Shown piece by piece: positions 16,128-23,839 of a stretch of 25,614 nt of DNA (position 1 is its first letter; each line of letters opens with the position of its first letter). Origin of the DNA: Rhodospirillaceae bacterium (GTDB lineage Bacteria; Pseudomonadota; Alphaproteobacteria; UBA828). The stretch covers positions 1 through 25,614 of the forward strand of contig JAPPKP010000016.1 of NCBI GenBank assembly GCA_028819955.1, read 5' to 3'. The notes beneath the pieces are model-generated. The model worked only from the letters and a program-made list of their open reading frames with translations. It was not told where the DNA came from and searched no databases. Position numbers and translations under genes: made by a program.

Positions 16128-16898
16128 CTAAGGGGCTCCGCCGTGCGCCGCGCGCAGCTTGCGCATCCCCCTGAGCCAGCGCTCGCGATCCGAGGCCTTG
16201 CGCTCGACGTAATCCTGCACCGCCGGGTGCGGAAGGATGAGGAACTCCTCTCGCTCCATCGCCGCGATCACGCTGTCGGCCACCTGATCCGGCTCCAGCA
16301 CACCGTCGAGGCTGGCGACGCCCTCGTCCCGGCCGGCGAGCATGGCGGTGCGGACTGCCTGCGGGCAGAGCACCGAGACCCGCACGCCCCGGTCGCCGTA
16401 GACGATCGAGAGCCACTCGGCGAAGGCCACGGCAGCATGCTTGGTCACCGTATAGGTCGCCGATTCCACGTGGCTGAGGAGCCCTGCGGCCGAGGCCGTG
16501 TTGACCAGATAGCCGCTACCGCGCGCGGCCATCTTGGGCGCCACTGCCCGTGCCGCGTAGACGTGGGCCATGACGTGGATGTCCCAGTTCTGCCGCCACT
16601 CCTCGTCCGGAGCATCGACGCCCCCCATGCGCGCGATCCCGGCGTTGGAGACGAACACGTCGATTGCCCCGAAGGCATCCTCCGCGGCAGCCACGAGGCG
16701 CTTGATGTCGGCCTCGTCCGCGACATCGCAGGGCACCGCCAGGGCGTCGATCTCGCCGGCGGCCTCCAATAGGGCGTCCTCCTGCAGGTCGGCCAGGGCG
16801 ATGCCCCGCGCGCCCTCCGCCCGGAAGCGGCGCGCGAGCGCGAGGCCGATGCCGCTCGCGCCGCCGGTGACGACCACCGACTTGCCCTCGATTTTCAA
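16128..16898 (-). CDS. Short-chain dehydrogenase/reductase (classical SDR) 1
   Basis: This is a 256-residue NAD(P)-dependent oxidoreductase with a Rossmann fold. The cofactor motif TGGASGIG lies at residues 11-18, an acidic residue (ALADL) follows beta-2, and SNAG is at 84-87. The catalytic residues are Ser136 (NTAS), Tyr149 and Lys153 (YTVTK). The acidic residue after beta-2 favours NAD(H). I chose TTG 16896-16898 because AGGGAG (16905-16910) lies six bases upstream and the protein then starts MKIEGKSVVVTGG, as SDRs usually do; there is no nearer ATG or GTG in frame. It begins 17 bp after the stop of SDR 2, so the two are co-transcribed. The C-terminus (VERKASDRERWLRGMRK) is a charged tail. 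Substrate unknown. Confidence 0.92.
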   Translation of the reverse strand: MKIEGKSVVVTGGASGIGLALARRFRAEGARGIALADLQEDALLEAAGEIDALAVPCDVADEADIKRLVAAAEDAFGAIDVFVSNAGIARMGGVDAPDEEWRQNWDIHVMAHVYAARAVAPKMAARGSGYLVNTASAAGLLSHVESATYTVTKHAAVAFAEWLSIVYGDRGVRVSVLCPQAVRTAMLAGRDEGVASLDGVLEPDQVADSVIAAMEREEFLILPHPAVQDYVERKASDRERWLRGMRKLRAAHGGAP

Positions 16899-16904
16899 CG
16901 GGTG

Positions 16905-16910
16905 CTCCCT
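16905..16910 (-). promoter_or_regulatory. Ribosome-binding site deciding the TTG start of SDR 1
   Basis: AGGGAG on the minus strand lies six bases before TTG 16898. It is the only good site near the conserved N-terminus, and marks the TTG as the probable start. Confidence 0.55.
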
Positions 16911-16915
16911 ATCGC

Positions 16916-17677
16916 TTACGCCGGCCTGTTGCCGCGCCCTCCATCGACATCGTAGATCGCCGCGGTGACGTACGAGGCTTCGTCGGAACAGAGCCAGAGT
17001 ACCATGGTGGCGATCTCCTCGGGCCGGCCGATGCGCTTCAGCATCGAGCCGGTCTTGCCGAGCGCGATCGCGGCCTCGGCCCCGATGGAAGGCTCCCACA
17101 TATCGGTGAGGACGAGGCCCGGGCGCACGCAGTTCACACGGATGCCGTGCTCGGCATACTCGTGGGCGAGACCCTTGGTGAAGGAGTCGACGGCACCCTT
17201 TGACGCGGCGTAGGGAACATCACTCGGCAGCCCGCCGTAGCGGGCCGAGATCGAGCCCACGTTCACGATGGAGCCGCCCTTGCCGCCGTGCCTGGTGGAC
17301 ATGCGCGTGACGACTTCGCGGGCCATGATGAAGAGGCCGATCACGTTCACATCGAAGACCTCCCGCAGGCCTTCGGTCGTCATGTCGGGGATCGGGGTCT
17401 CGTAGTCGATGGCGGCATTGTTGACGACGGCGGAGACCGGCCCGAGCTTGTTATCGACCGTCTCCAGCATCCGCAGGATGTCGTCTTCCTTGCCCATGTC
17501 GGCCTGTATCGCGATGGCGCGCTGCCCCGCCTTCCGGATTTCGACGGCGACTTCCTCCGCACGATCCTTGGCCCCGGCGTAGTTGACGGCGACATCGTAG
17601 CCCTTGGCTCCGGCGAGCCGCGCGACGGCGGCGCCGATCCCGCGGCTGCCGCCCGTGACGATCATGACTTTGGACAT
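16916..17677 (-). CDS. Short-chain dehydrogenase/reductase (FabG-like SDR) 2
   Basis: This is a 253-residue SDR starting MSKVMIVTGGSRGIG, with the cofactor motif at residues 8-15. Asn111, Ser142 (VGSISARYGG), Tyr156 and Lys160 (YAASK) complete the catalytic tetrad. The NNAG motif is present as NNAA (86-89). The C-terminal RPEEIATMVLWLCSDEASYVT and DVDGG stretches are typical of FabG-like and sugar/steroid dehydrogenases. Start ATG 17675-17677 is preceded by GGGGAGG. The frame is open to 17797 but the extra residues are non-conserved and cross the divergent promoter region. It heads the minus-strand run SDR2-SDR1-NTF2 and is divergent from the HMGCS-like/DUF35 gene. Probably oxidises an alcohol or reduces a ketone; the substrate is unknown. 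Confidence 0.93.
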   Translation of the reverse strand: MSKVMIVTGGSRGIGAAVARLAGAKGYDVAVNYAGAKDRAEEVAVEIRKAGQRAIAIQADMGKEDDILRMLETVDNKLGPVSAVVNNAAIDYETPIPDMTTEGLREVFDVNVIGLFIMAREVVTRMSTRHGGKGGSIVNVGSISARYGGLPSDVPYAASKGAVDSFTKGLAHEYAEHGIRVNCVRPGLVLTDMWEPSIGAEAAIALGKTGSMLKRIGRPEEIATMVLWLCSDEASYVTAAIYDVDGGRGNRPA

Positions 17678-17786
17678 GTACCTCCCCTGAACTACTCGGT
17701 GCCGGCGGCCGATTAGCCCTGGCAATGCGACCGTGTAGTATGCCCCGCCCCTAGGTTGCGTGTCCGCCCAACTCCGGAGTCCTTCT
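17678..17786. promoter_or_regulatory. Divergent promoter region of the SDR and HMGCS/thiolase operons
   Basis: These 109 bp separate the start of SDR 2 from that of the HMGCS-like gene and must hold promoters for both. I see no convincing -35/-10 pair or operator palindrome; TAGTAT near 17735 is a weak -10 candidate. The call rests on gene layout only. Confidence 0.4.
17776..17779 (+). promoter_or_regulatory. Ribosome-binding site deciding the HMGCS-like/DUF35 start
   Basis: GGAG lies 7 nt before GTG 17787, giving a protein that begins MPGITAYGAYLP as relatives do. The upstream GTG 17760 has no comparable site. Confidence 0.5.
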
Positions 17787-19217
17787 GTGCCCGGCATTAC
17801 CGCGTATGGCGCCTATCTGCCGCGCCGGCGCCTCCAGCGATCGGCCATTGCTGGCGCCAATACCTGGTTCGACGCCTCGCTCCGTGGCCTGGCGCGCGGC
17901 GAGCGCACCATGTGCAGCTGGGACGAGGATACGGTGACGATGGCCGTGGAGGCCGCGCGCGACATGGCCCCGGCTGCGCCGGTTCAGGCACTGTTCCTCG
18001 CCTCGACCACGCACCCGTTCGCCGTCCGCCAGAATGCCGGCATCGTTGCCGAGGCCCTGAATCTCGGGAGCGACCTGCGCACGATGGATGTAGCGGGCTC
18101 GCTCCGCGCCTCGACCACGGCGCTGATGAGCGCGCTCGACGCCGCAGCAGCGGGCGGTCAGGCAATCGTTGCGGCGGCCGACAGGCGCAAGGCCCGGGCG
18201 GGTAGCCCGATGGAAATGCTGTCCGGCGACGGAGCAGCGGCCCTCCAGGTAGGCGCGCAGGGAGAGGTCGCGACGCTGCTCGCATCCGCAACCGTCGCCG
18301 CCGACTTCATCGACCATTTCCGCGCGAGCGGCGACGCCTACGACTACGCCTGGGAAGACCGCTGGATTCGCGACGAAGGCTGGCTGAAGCTGGTGCCGCA
18401 GGCGGTCGCACGGGCCCTCGCGAAGGCCGGCGTCGAACCCGCGGACGTCGACCGTCTGATCGTTCCCTGTCACCTGCGGCGGGTGCCTGAGACCGTCGGC
18501 AGGGCGTCCGGCATCCCGGTCGAGGCCGTCGCCGACCCGATGATGAGCACGGTCGGTCAATGCGGCACGGCGCAGCCGCTGCTCATGCTCGCGGCCGAGC
18601 TGGCCAGTGCCGAGCCGGGGCAGACTCTCGTCGTCACCGGGTTCGGGCAAGGCTGCGACGCACTTGTGTTCCGCGTGACGGACGCGATCGGTGCGTTCCG
18701 GCCCAAACGCGGCGTCGCGGGGTGGCTGGAACGCAGGGTCGAGGAGACCAACTACAGCAAATTCCTGACCTACTGCGGCGTGGTCGAGCGCGAGTACGGC
18801 AAGCGTGCCGAACTCGACCGTTCGCCGGCACTCACCGCGCAGTACCGCAATCGCGAGGGCGTGACCGGCTTCGTCGGCGGCCGCTGCGCGCGCTGCGGCA
18901 CGGTGCAGTACCCGAAGGCGATCTACTGCGTGAACCCCAACTGCGGCGCCAGGGACACGCAGGAGCCCCACCCCATGGCGGACGTGCCGGCAACGGTGAA
19001 GACCTTCACGGCCGACCATCTCGTGTTCTCCATGGACCCGCCCGCTTACCTCGGCCTCGTTGAGTTCGAGGGCGGCGGGCGGACCATGGTGGAGTTCACC
19101 GAGGTGGAGCCCGAGAGCTTCGACGTGGGCACACGGGCGAGCATGCGCTTCAGGATCAAGCACGTGGATGAACGGCGCGGGATGCGTCAGTATTTCTGGA
19201 AGGCGGCTCCCGATTAG
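17787..19217 (+). CDS. HMG-CoA synthase-like / DUF35 (zinc ribbon plus OB-fold) fusion protein
   Basis: The 476-residue product joins two modules. Residues 1-320 are a thiolase-fold domain like HMG-CoA synthase/KAS III, from GITAYGAYLPRRRL to GFGQGCDALVF. In the active-site loop, DVAGSLRASTTAL (from residue 101) aligns with the EACYAGT- or AACSGF-type loops so that the catalytic Cys is replaced by Leu (106). The second module, from about 335, is DUF35 with zinc-ribbon cysteines 367, 370, 381 and 386, then an OB-fold. DUF35 proteins bind CoA substrates and bridge thiolase-type subunits, as in the archaeal thiolase/HMGCS complex and ChsH2-Ltp2. The fusion is probably a scaffold or substrate-delivery partner of the thiolase downstream (27-bp gap). 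GTG 17760 is a less likely start. Confidence 0.85.
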   Translation: MPGITAYGAYLPRRRLQRSAIAGANTWFDASLRGLARGERTMCSWDEDTVTMAVEAARDMAPAAPVQALFLASTTHPFAVRQNAGIVAEALNLGSDLRTMDVAGSLRASTTALMSALDAAAAGGQAIVAAADRRKARAGSPMEMLSGDGAAALQVGAQGEVATLLASATVAADFIDHFRASGDAYDYAWEDRWIRDEGWLKLVPQAVARALAKAGVEPADVDRLIVPCHLRRVPETVGRASGIPVEAVADPMMSTVGQCGTAQPLLMLAAELASAEPGQTLVVTGFGQGCDALVFRVTDAIGAFRPKRGVAGWLERRVEETNYSKFLTYCGVVEREYGKRAELDRSPALTAQYRNREGVTGFVGGRCARCGTVQYPKAIYCVNPNCGARDTQEPHPMADVPATVKTFTADHLVFSMDPPAYLGLVEFEGGGRTMVEFTEVEPESFDVGTRASMRFRIKHVDERRGMRQYFWKAAPD

Positions 19218-19244
19218 GGTCCCGCGACGCGAGAGGTAAGAGAC

Positions 19245-20447
19245 ATGGCCAGCGGAATTCGAGACAAGGTCGCCATTCTCGGCATGGGCTGCTCGAAGTT
19301 CGGCGAGCGTTGGGATGCCGAGCCTTCGGACCTGATGTCCGAGGCGTTCGAGGAGTGCATCGCCGACGCCGGCATCGAACGCTCGCAGATCGATGCGGCG
19401 TGGCTGAGCACGGCCTTCGACTCCGTCAACGTCGGGCCGAGCGCGCTGCCGCTCGCGACCGCGCTCAGGCTCGGCTACATCCCCGTTACCCATGTCGAGA
19501 ACATGTGCGCCAGCGGCACGGAAGCGTTCCGCGGCGCCTGCTACGCGGTGGCCTCGGGCGCGGCGGACTTCGCGCTCGCGCTCGGCGTCGAGAAGCTGAA
19601 GGACACGGGTTATGGCGGCCTGCCGGCCCGGAGCCGCGGGGTGACCACCGACCTGTTCGCGCCCAACGTCTCTGCCCCCGGCGCCTTCGCGCAGCTCGCG
19701 GCCGGCTATCGCGGCGCCCATGGCATCGACAGGGACGATCTCAAGCGCGCGATGGCCCACGTCTCGGTAAAGAGCCACGCGAACGGCGCGCGCAACCCCA
19801 AGGCGCACCTCAGGCGTGAGATCACCCACGATCAGGCCATCGACGCCCCGATGGTCGCGGAGCCCATCGGTCTGTTCGACTGCTGCGGCGTCAGCGACGG
19901 CGCGGCCTGCGCCATCGTCACCACGCCCGAGATCGCCATGATGCTGGGCAAGACCGATGTCGTGACGGTCAAGGCCTTGCAGCTCAGCGTCTCGAACGGC
20001 GAGGAGATCGGTTTCAACGCCTGGAACGGCGCCCACTTCAAGACCACGCGCATCGCCGCCCGGCGCGCCTACGAGGAAGCGGGGATCGACGATCCGCGCA
20101 AGGAGATCAGCGCGACCGAGGTCCACGACTGCTTCTCGATCACGGAGCTGGTGACGATGGAGGACCTCGGCCTCGCCGACGAGGGTCAGGCCTGGAAGGC
20201 CGTGCTCGACGGCCGCTACGACGCGGATGGCGAGATGCCGTGCCAGATCGACGGCGGCCTGAAGTGTTTCGGCCACCCCATCGGCGCCTCCGGCCTGCGC
20301 ATGCTCTACGAGATCTACCTGCAATTCCACGGCCGCGCGGAGGAACGCCAGATCGACTCCATGCGCTATGGCTTGACCCACAACCTGGGCGGCCATCCCG
20401 TGCAGAACGTGTGCAGCGTGGCGATCGTCGGACACTACGACGGCTGA
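19245..20447 (+). CDS. Thiolase family protein (SCP2/acetyl-CoA acetyltransferase type)
   Basis: The 400-residue product starts at ATG 19245 after a GAGAGGTAAGAG site. It has the thiolase nucleophile Cys88 in ENMCASGTEAF, His294 in EVHDCFSITEL, the GGLKCFGHPIGASG loop with Cys341 and His344, and a closing NLGGHPVQNVCSVAIVG. This pattern is that of the SCP2-thiolase subgroup, whose bacterial members cleave beta-ketoacyl-CoA or carry out retro-aldol chemistry, often with a DUF35 partner. All catalytic residues are present, unlike the upstream HMGCS-like domain. It is the second gene of a two-gene operon. It ends 60 bp from the convergent dioxygenase gene. The acyl-CoA substrate is unknown. Confidence 0.92.
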   Translation: MASGIRDKVAILGMGCSKFGERWDAEPSDLMSEAFEECIADAGIERSQIDAAWLSTAFDSVNVGPSALPLATALRLGYIPVTHVENMCASGTEAFRGACYAVASGAADFALALGVEKLKDTGYGGLPARSRGVTTDLFAPNVSAPGAFAQLAAGYRGAHGIDRDDLKRAMAHVSVKSHANGARNPKAHLRREITHDQAIDAPMVAEPIGLFDCCGVSDGAACAIVTTPEIAMMLGKTDVVTVKALQLSVSNGEEIGFNAWNGAHFKTTRIAARRAYEEAGIDDPRKEISATEVHDCFSITELVTMEDLGLADEGQAWKAVLDGRYDADGEMPCQIDGGLKCFGHPIGASGLRMLYEIYLQFHGRAEERQIDSMRYGLTHNLGGHPVQNVCSVAIVGHYDG

Positions 20448-20507
20448 GCGACCTGCCGCGCCCCCCGGAGGAACCCGGCGGCATCGGGCGTGAGATCGCG
20501 CTGGCCC

Positions 20508-21422
20508 TCACACCTTCATGCGCGCGCGGCCCACGGCCGCGGTATCCTCGACCCTGAAGCGCCGGATCGCGTTGTCCGCATCCATCAGCTCCTGCGGCCC
20601 GAGCACGCCCGCCTGCTCGCCGGCGGTCCCGTTCAGGACGTCGTTGGGATGCTTGTGGTCGACGAACCCCAGATTGACCGTCCCGAGTTCATAGCCCATG
20701 AGGCACTGCAATTGCCGAGGGAATGTCCGCGCTTCTTCCATGGGCACGGCGAGATACTGGTTCTCTTCCTGGCGCAACCAGCCGAGAGCGTAGTGAAGTG
20801 CGACGCCGCAGCGGGCGGCGTTGGAACGATTGTCGCCGCCGCCATGGATCGTGCTGCCCACGTACATCAGCAGCGAACCCGCCGGCATTTCCGCCTGCGT
20901 TATCTCGTCCGGTTCGGGAACGCGCTCGTCAGGCCATCGATGGCTTCCAGGGACGATGCGGGTCGCCCCGTTTTCCTCGGTGAAATCGGTGACCGCCCAC
21001 ATGGTCGCGAGCGTGAGCGGCGGTGCCGGATTCTGGATGGGATAGAGGCCGGTGTCCCGATGCATGACCTGCGCGGTTTCGCCGGGCTCGATGTGCATGA
21101 CCCCGGTGTAATGGATGCGGTAGCGCGCGCAATAGGGCCCGAGCACGCGGTCGGCGACCGCCAGCAGCAGCGGATCGACCACCATGTCGCGCGACATCGG
21201 GCAGCGCGAGAGCAGCGCGCCGAAGCGCTTCGTCTTCTGCCCGAAGAAAGTATCGGGGTCGCCCAGCTCCGTCGCCTCCAGGTGCGGCGCCAGCTCGCCC
21301 CAGAGCCGCGTCAGGGCCTCCGGGTCGAGCAGCCCCCGCACGATCGCGTAGCCGTCCCGCTCGATCGCCGCCACCAACGTATCGGTGCCGGCGTCAGCGT
21401 CGAATGTAATGAGCCTCGCCAT
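20508..21422 (-). CDS. Phytanoyl-CoA dioxygenase family protein (PhyH-like Fe(II)/2-oxoglutarate oxygenase)
   Basis: The 304-residue product starts MARLITFDADAGTD, then ERDGYAIVRGLLDPEAL, the usual PhyH N-terminal strand-helix. The iron ligands are His121 and Asp123 (MHRDTG) and His193 (STIHGGG). A downstream Arg (Arg199 or Arg204, in DNRSNAARCGVAL) should bind 2-oxoglutarate. PGSHRWPDE is also typical. The family hydroxylates acyl-CoAs or many small molecules; the real substrate is unknown. ATG 21420-21422 has GGGAG about 8 nt upstream. A GTG at 21438-21440 overlaps the stop of the preceding 42-codon ORF and is an alternative. It is convergent with the thiolase and probably co-transcribed with the small ORF. 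Confidence 0.9.
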   Translation of the reverse strand: MARLITFDADAGTDTLVAAIERDGYAIVRGLLDPEALTRLWGELAPHLEATELGDPDTFFGQKTKRFGALLSRCPMSRDMVVDPLLLAVADRVLGPYCARYRIHYTGVMHIEPGETAQVMHRDTGLYPIQNPAPPLTLATMWAVTDFTEENGATRIVPGSHRWPDERVPEPDEITQAEMPAGSLLMYVGSTIHGGGDNRSNAARCGVALHYALGWLRQEENQYLAVPMEEARTFPRQLQCLMGYELGTVNLGFVDHKHPNDVLNGTAGEQAGVLGPQELMDADNAIRRFRVEDTAAVGRARMKV

Positions 21423-21436
21423 GGTCTTGCTCCCGC

Positions 21437-21565
21437 TCACTGCGGGTCGATCAAGTATTCATCGCCGTCGCGGAGCCGCTTCTCGACCCAGTCGGAGGCC
21501 TCGGGCGTGGTCGGCACAACCACCTCGATCGGGCCGCCGATATCGACGCCCATGATATGGCGCAT
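21437..21565 (-). CDS. Putative 42-residue protein upstream of the PhyH-like gene
   Basis: This 43-codon frame (with stop) starts at ATG 21563-21565, preceded by TTGGGAGAG, a good ribosome-binding site. It starts MRHIMGVDIGGPIEVVV, continues PTTPEASDWVEKRLRDGDEY and ends LIDPQ. It has no signal peptide or cysteine and no domain I know. The stop lies 14 bp from the preferred PhyH-like start and overlaps the alternative GTG (GTGA), so translational coupling is likely. Strong site and position support it as real, but it could also be a leader peptide. Its function is unknown. Confidence 0.6.
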   Translation of the reverse strand: MRHIMGVDIGGPIEVVVPTTPEASDWVEKRLRDGDEYLIDPQ

Positions 21566-21704
21566 GAAGTCTCTCCCAACGCGCTAAACTGCCGCCATGT
21601 CTCTATCACAGGACGCGCGCCGATTCACAGGAGGCTTGCCCAAGTCATCGGCGGGTCGGCCGATATTTCCGTGAGACCGTCGATCCGCTAGGAATACGAC
21701 GCCT

Positions 21705-21721
21705 CCGGCGCACGCCGCCGG
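21705..21721 (+). terminator. GC hairpin with T-run upstream of hyuA (possible attenuator)
   Basis: CCGGCG (21705-21710) pairs with CGCCGG (21716-21721) over a 5-nt loop, followed by GCTTCGTTTTCT. This is the most terminator-like structure in the window, with four Ts at 21728-21731. It lies in the 223-bp gap between the divergent 42-codon ORF and hyuA, on the hyuA strand. It could end a leader transcript of hyuA; the stem is short. Confidence 0.35.
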
Positions 21722-21788
21722 GCTTCGTTTTCTACCAGGCTGTCTTCGACCGGTTCTCACGATCCATCGACCCACCGGGAATAGCGTG

Positions 21789-23819
21789 ATGTGGCACGTC
21801 GGAATTGACGTTGGAGGAACCTTCACCGACCTCTTCGCGGCGAATGGGGAGAGCGGCGAGACGATTTCGGCGAAGGTGCTGACCACCGCCGGCGATCGCT
21901 CGGTGGGCGTGCTGAACGCGCTGGAGGCCGCCGAGATCGCACCGGCGGAGATCGGCGTCCTCGTGCACGGCACCACGACCGCAACCAACGCCCTGGTCGA
22001 ACGCAGTTATCCGCCGGTCGCCATGGTCACGACAGAGGGCTTTCGCGACGTCATCGAGATCGGGCGTCAGCGCCGGCAGCACCTGTTCGCACTGCGCCAG
22101 AAGCGGCCCACGCCCATCGTCCCCCGGCGCCTGCGCTTCACCCTGGGGTGCCGGCTCGCGGCGACGGGTGAGGACCTGAGCCCGTTCGACGATGAGGAGG
22201 CCCGCAGCGTCGCGCGCCAGATCGGGGAGCAGGGCGCGCAGTCGGTCGCGATCTGCTTCATCAACGCCTACGTGGACGGGCGGCACGAAGCCCGGATGCG
22301 GGACATCCTGCTGGAGGAATATCCCGACTGCCACATCGCACTATCCTCCGAGACCGTGAGGAAGTTCCGGGAGCACGGGCGCTTTTCCACCACCGTGGTC
22401 CGCGCCGCGCTGCTCCCCGTGATGACCGACTATTTCAATCGCCTTGCCGCCGGGCTGAGCGACAGCGGCTTCTCCGGCTCGCTGCTCGCGCTCAAGAGCA
22501 ACGGCGGCATGATGGGCGTCGATCTGGCGATCGAACGGCCCGAGGAGCTGGTGGAGTCGGGGCCGGCCGGCGGCGTCGCCTACGCCCGCTACCTGAGCCA
22601 GACGACCGAATTCTCGAACATCATCCACACCGACATGGGGGGCACGACCTTCGACGCATCGATCGTCGATCACGGCGAAGGCCTGCTCACCCACGATTAC
22701 CAGCTCGAGTGGGAGGTGCCGATCACCATTCCGATGCTCGACATCCGTAGCGTCGGCGCAGGCGGCGGGTCGATCGCCTGGGTCGACAAGGGCGGCTCGT
22801 TGCGCGTCGGGCCGCAGAGCGCGGGCTCCGATCCGGGTCCCGCCTGCTACGACCGAGGCGGCGCCGAGACGACGGTCACCGACGCAAACTTCGTGCTGGG
22901 CCGGCTGGACGCCACCCTGGGCGGCAAGCTCGCGCTGGACGCCGATGCCGCGGAGCGCGCCGTGGGCAGGATCGCCGACCGGCTTGGCCTCGACCGGCTG
23001 GAGGCCGCCGAGGCGATCGTCTCGATCACCTGCGAGAACATGGCCCAGGCGATCAAGCTGGTGCTCACGGATCGCGGCCGCGACCCGCGCGACTTCGTGC
23101 TCGCGAGCTTCGGCGGCGCCGGCCCCATGCACGCCTGCCAGATCGCGCGCGCGCTGAATATCCCGCGCATCGTGGTCCCCGCCCACGCCGGTGTCGCTTC
23201 GGCCTTCGGCGCGACCGCCATGGACATCCGCCACGATCTGGAAGAGTTCTACTACGCCCCCGTAGACGAGGCGGATTTTGACCGGCTCAACCGGATGTTC
23301 GCCGGGCTCGAACGCCAAGGCCGGGCGCTGCTCGCGAGAGACGGAATCGTGGAAGACGAGATGATGCTCTCGCGTCACGCGCAGATGCGCTATGTCGGCC
23401 AGTTCTGGGAGGTGCTGACGCCGCTGGGAGACGGCCCGCTCTCGGCCGAGCGGACGCATGACATTGCCGATGCCTTCCACAACGCCCACGAAGCCGAGCA
23501 CGGCGTCAAGTCGCCGACCTTCCCGTCGGAGTTCGTCAGCATCGGCGTGACCGCCGCGGGCGCGTTCGCACGCCCGACCATCCAGGGAGCCGAGGCAGGC
23601 GATGCCGCCGACGTCGAGCGCGGCACGCGCGCGGTCTACTTCGGCGGGTCATGGCACGATGTGGCGATCTACGCCGGCGAGCGGCTCCACCCTGGCGTCG
23701 CCATTACCGGCCCCGCCATTGTAGACTACGACCATTCGGAGACCGTGCTGCCGCCGGGCACGCAGGCATCGGTCGACCGCAGCGGCAACCTGTTGATCGC
23801 GTTGGACGGAGCCGCCTGA
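21789..23819 (+). CDS. Hydantoinase/oxoprolinase family protein, ATPase subunit (HyuA-like)
   Basis: The 676-residue protein (GTG 21786 would add one Met) belongs to the ASKHA ATPases of the HyuA family. The phosphate-1 motif GIDVGGTFTDLF is at the N-terminus; GTTTATNAL, TDMGGTTFDASIV, and SVGAGGGSIAWVD lie in the nucleotide core. SFGGAGPMHACQIAR and the C-terminal GPAIVDYDHSETVLPPG are family landmarks. Family members use ATP to open cyclic amides or to activate ketones for carboxylation (hydantoinase, 5-oxoprolinase, caprolactamase, acetone and acetophenone carboxylases). The complex forms with the HyuB-like product 20 bp downstream. The substrate is undecided. No regulator or transporter is adjacent. 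Confidence 0.93.
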   Translation: MWHVGIDVGGTFTDLFAANGESGETISAKVLTTAGDRSVGVLNALEAAEIAPAEIGVLVHGTTTATNALVERSYPPVAMVTTEGFRDVIEIGRQRRQHLFALRQKRPTPIVPRRLRFTLGCRLAATGEDLSPFDDEEARSVARQIGEQGAQSVAICFINAYVDGRHEARMRDILLEEYPDCHIALSSETVRKFREHGRFSTTVVRAALLPVMTDYFNRLAAGLSDSGFSGSLLALKSNGGMMGVDLAIERPEELVESGPAGGVAYARYLSQTTEFSNIIHTDMGGTTFDASIVDHGEGLLTHDYQLEWEVPITIPMLDIRSVGAGGGSIAWVDKGGSLRVGPQSAGSDPGPACYDRGGAETTVTDANFVLGRLDATLGGKLALDADAAERAVGRIADRLGLDRLEAAEAIVSITCENMAQAIKLVLTDRGRDPRDFVLASFGGAGPMHACQIARALNIPRIVVPAHAGVASAFGATAMDIRHDLEEFYYAPVDEADFDRLNRMFAGLERQGRALLARDGIVEDEMMLSRHAQMRYVGQFWEVLTPLGDGPLSAERTHDIADAFHNAHEAEHGVKSPTFPSEFVSIGVTAAGAFARPTIQGAEAGDAADVERGTRAVYFGGSWHDVAIYAGERLHPGVAITGPAIVDYDHSETVLPPGTQASVDRSGNLLIALDGAA

Positions 23820-23839
23820 GCGTACGAGAGGTCACGGCG

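Noticed and set aside
17751..20435. 894-codon open frame antisense to the HMGCS-like and thiolase genes
   Set aside because: It spans two unrelated real genes with clear catalytic motifs on the other strand and has no domain of its own.
21597..21674. 25-codon leader ORF before hyuA
   Set aside because: No ribosome-binding site and no recognisable peptide; only its position is suggestive.
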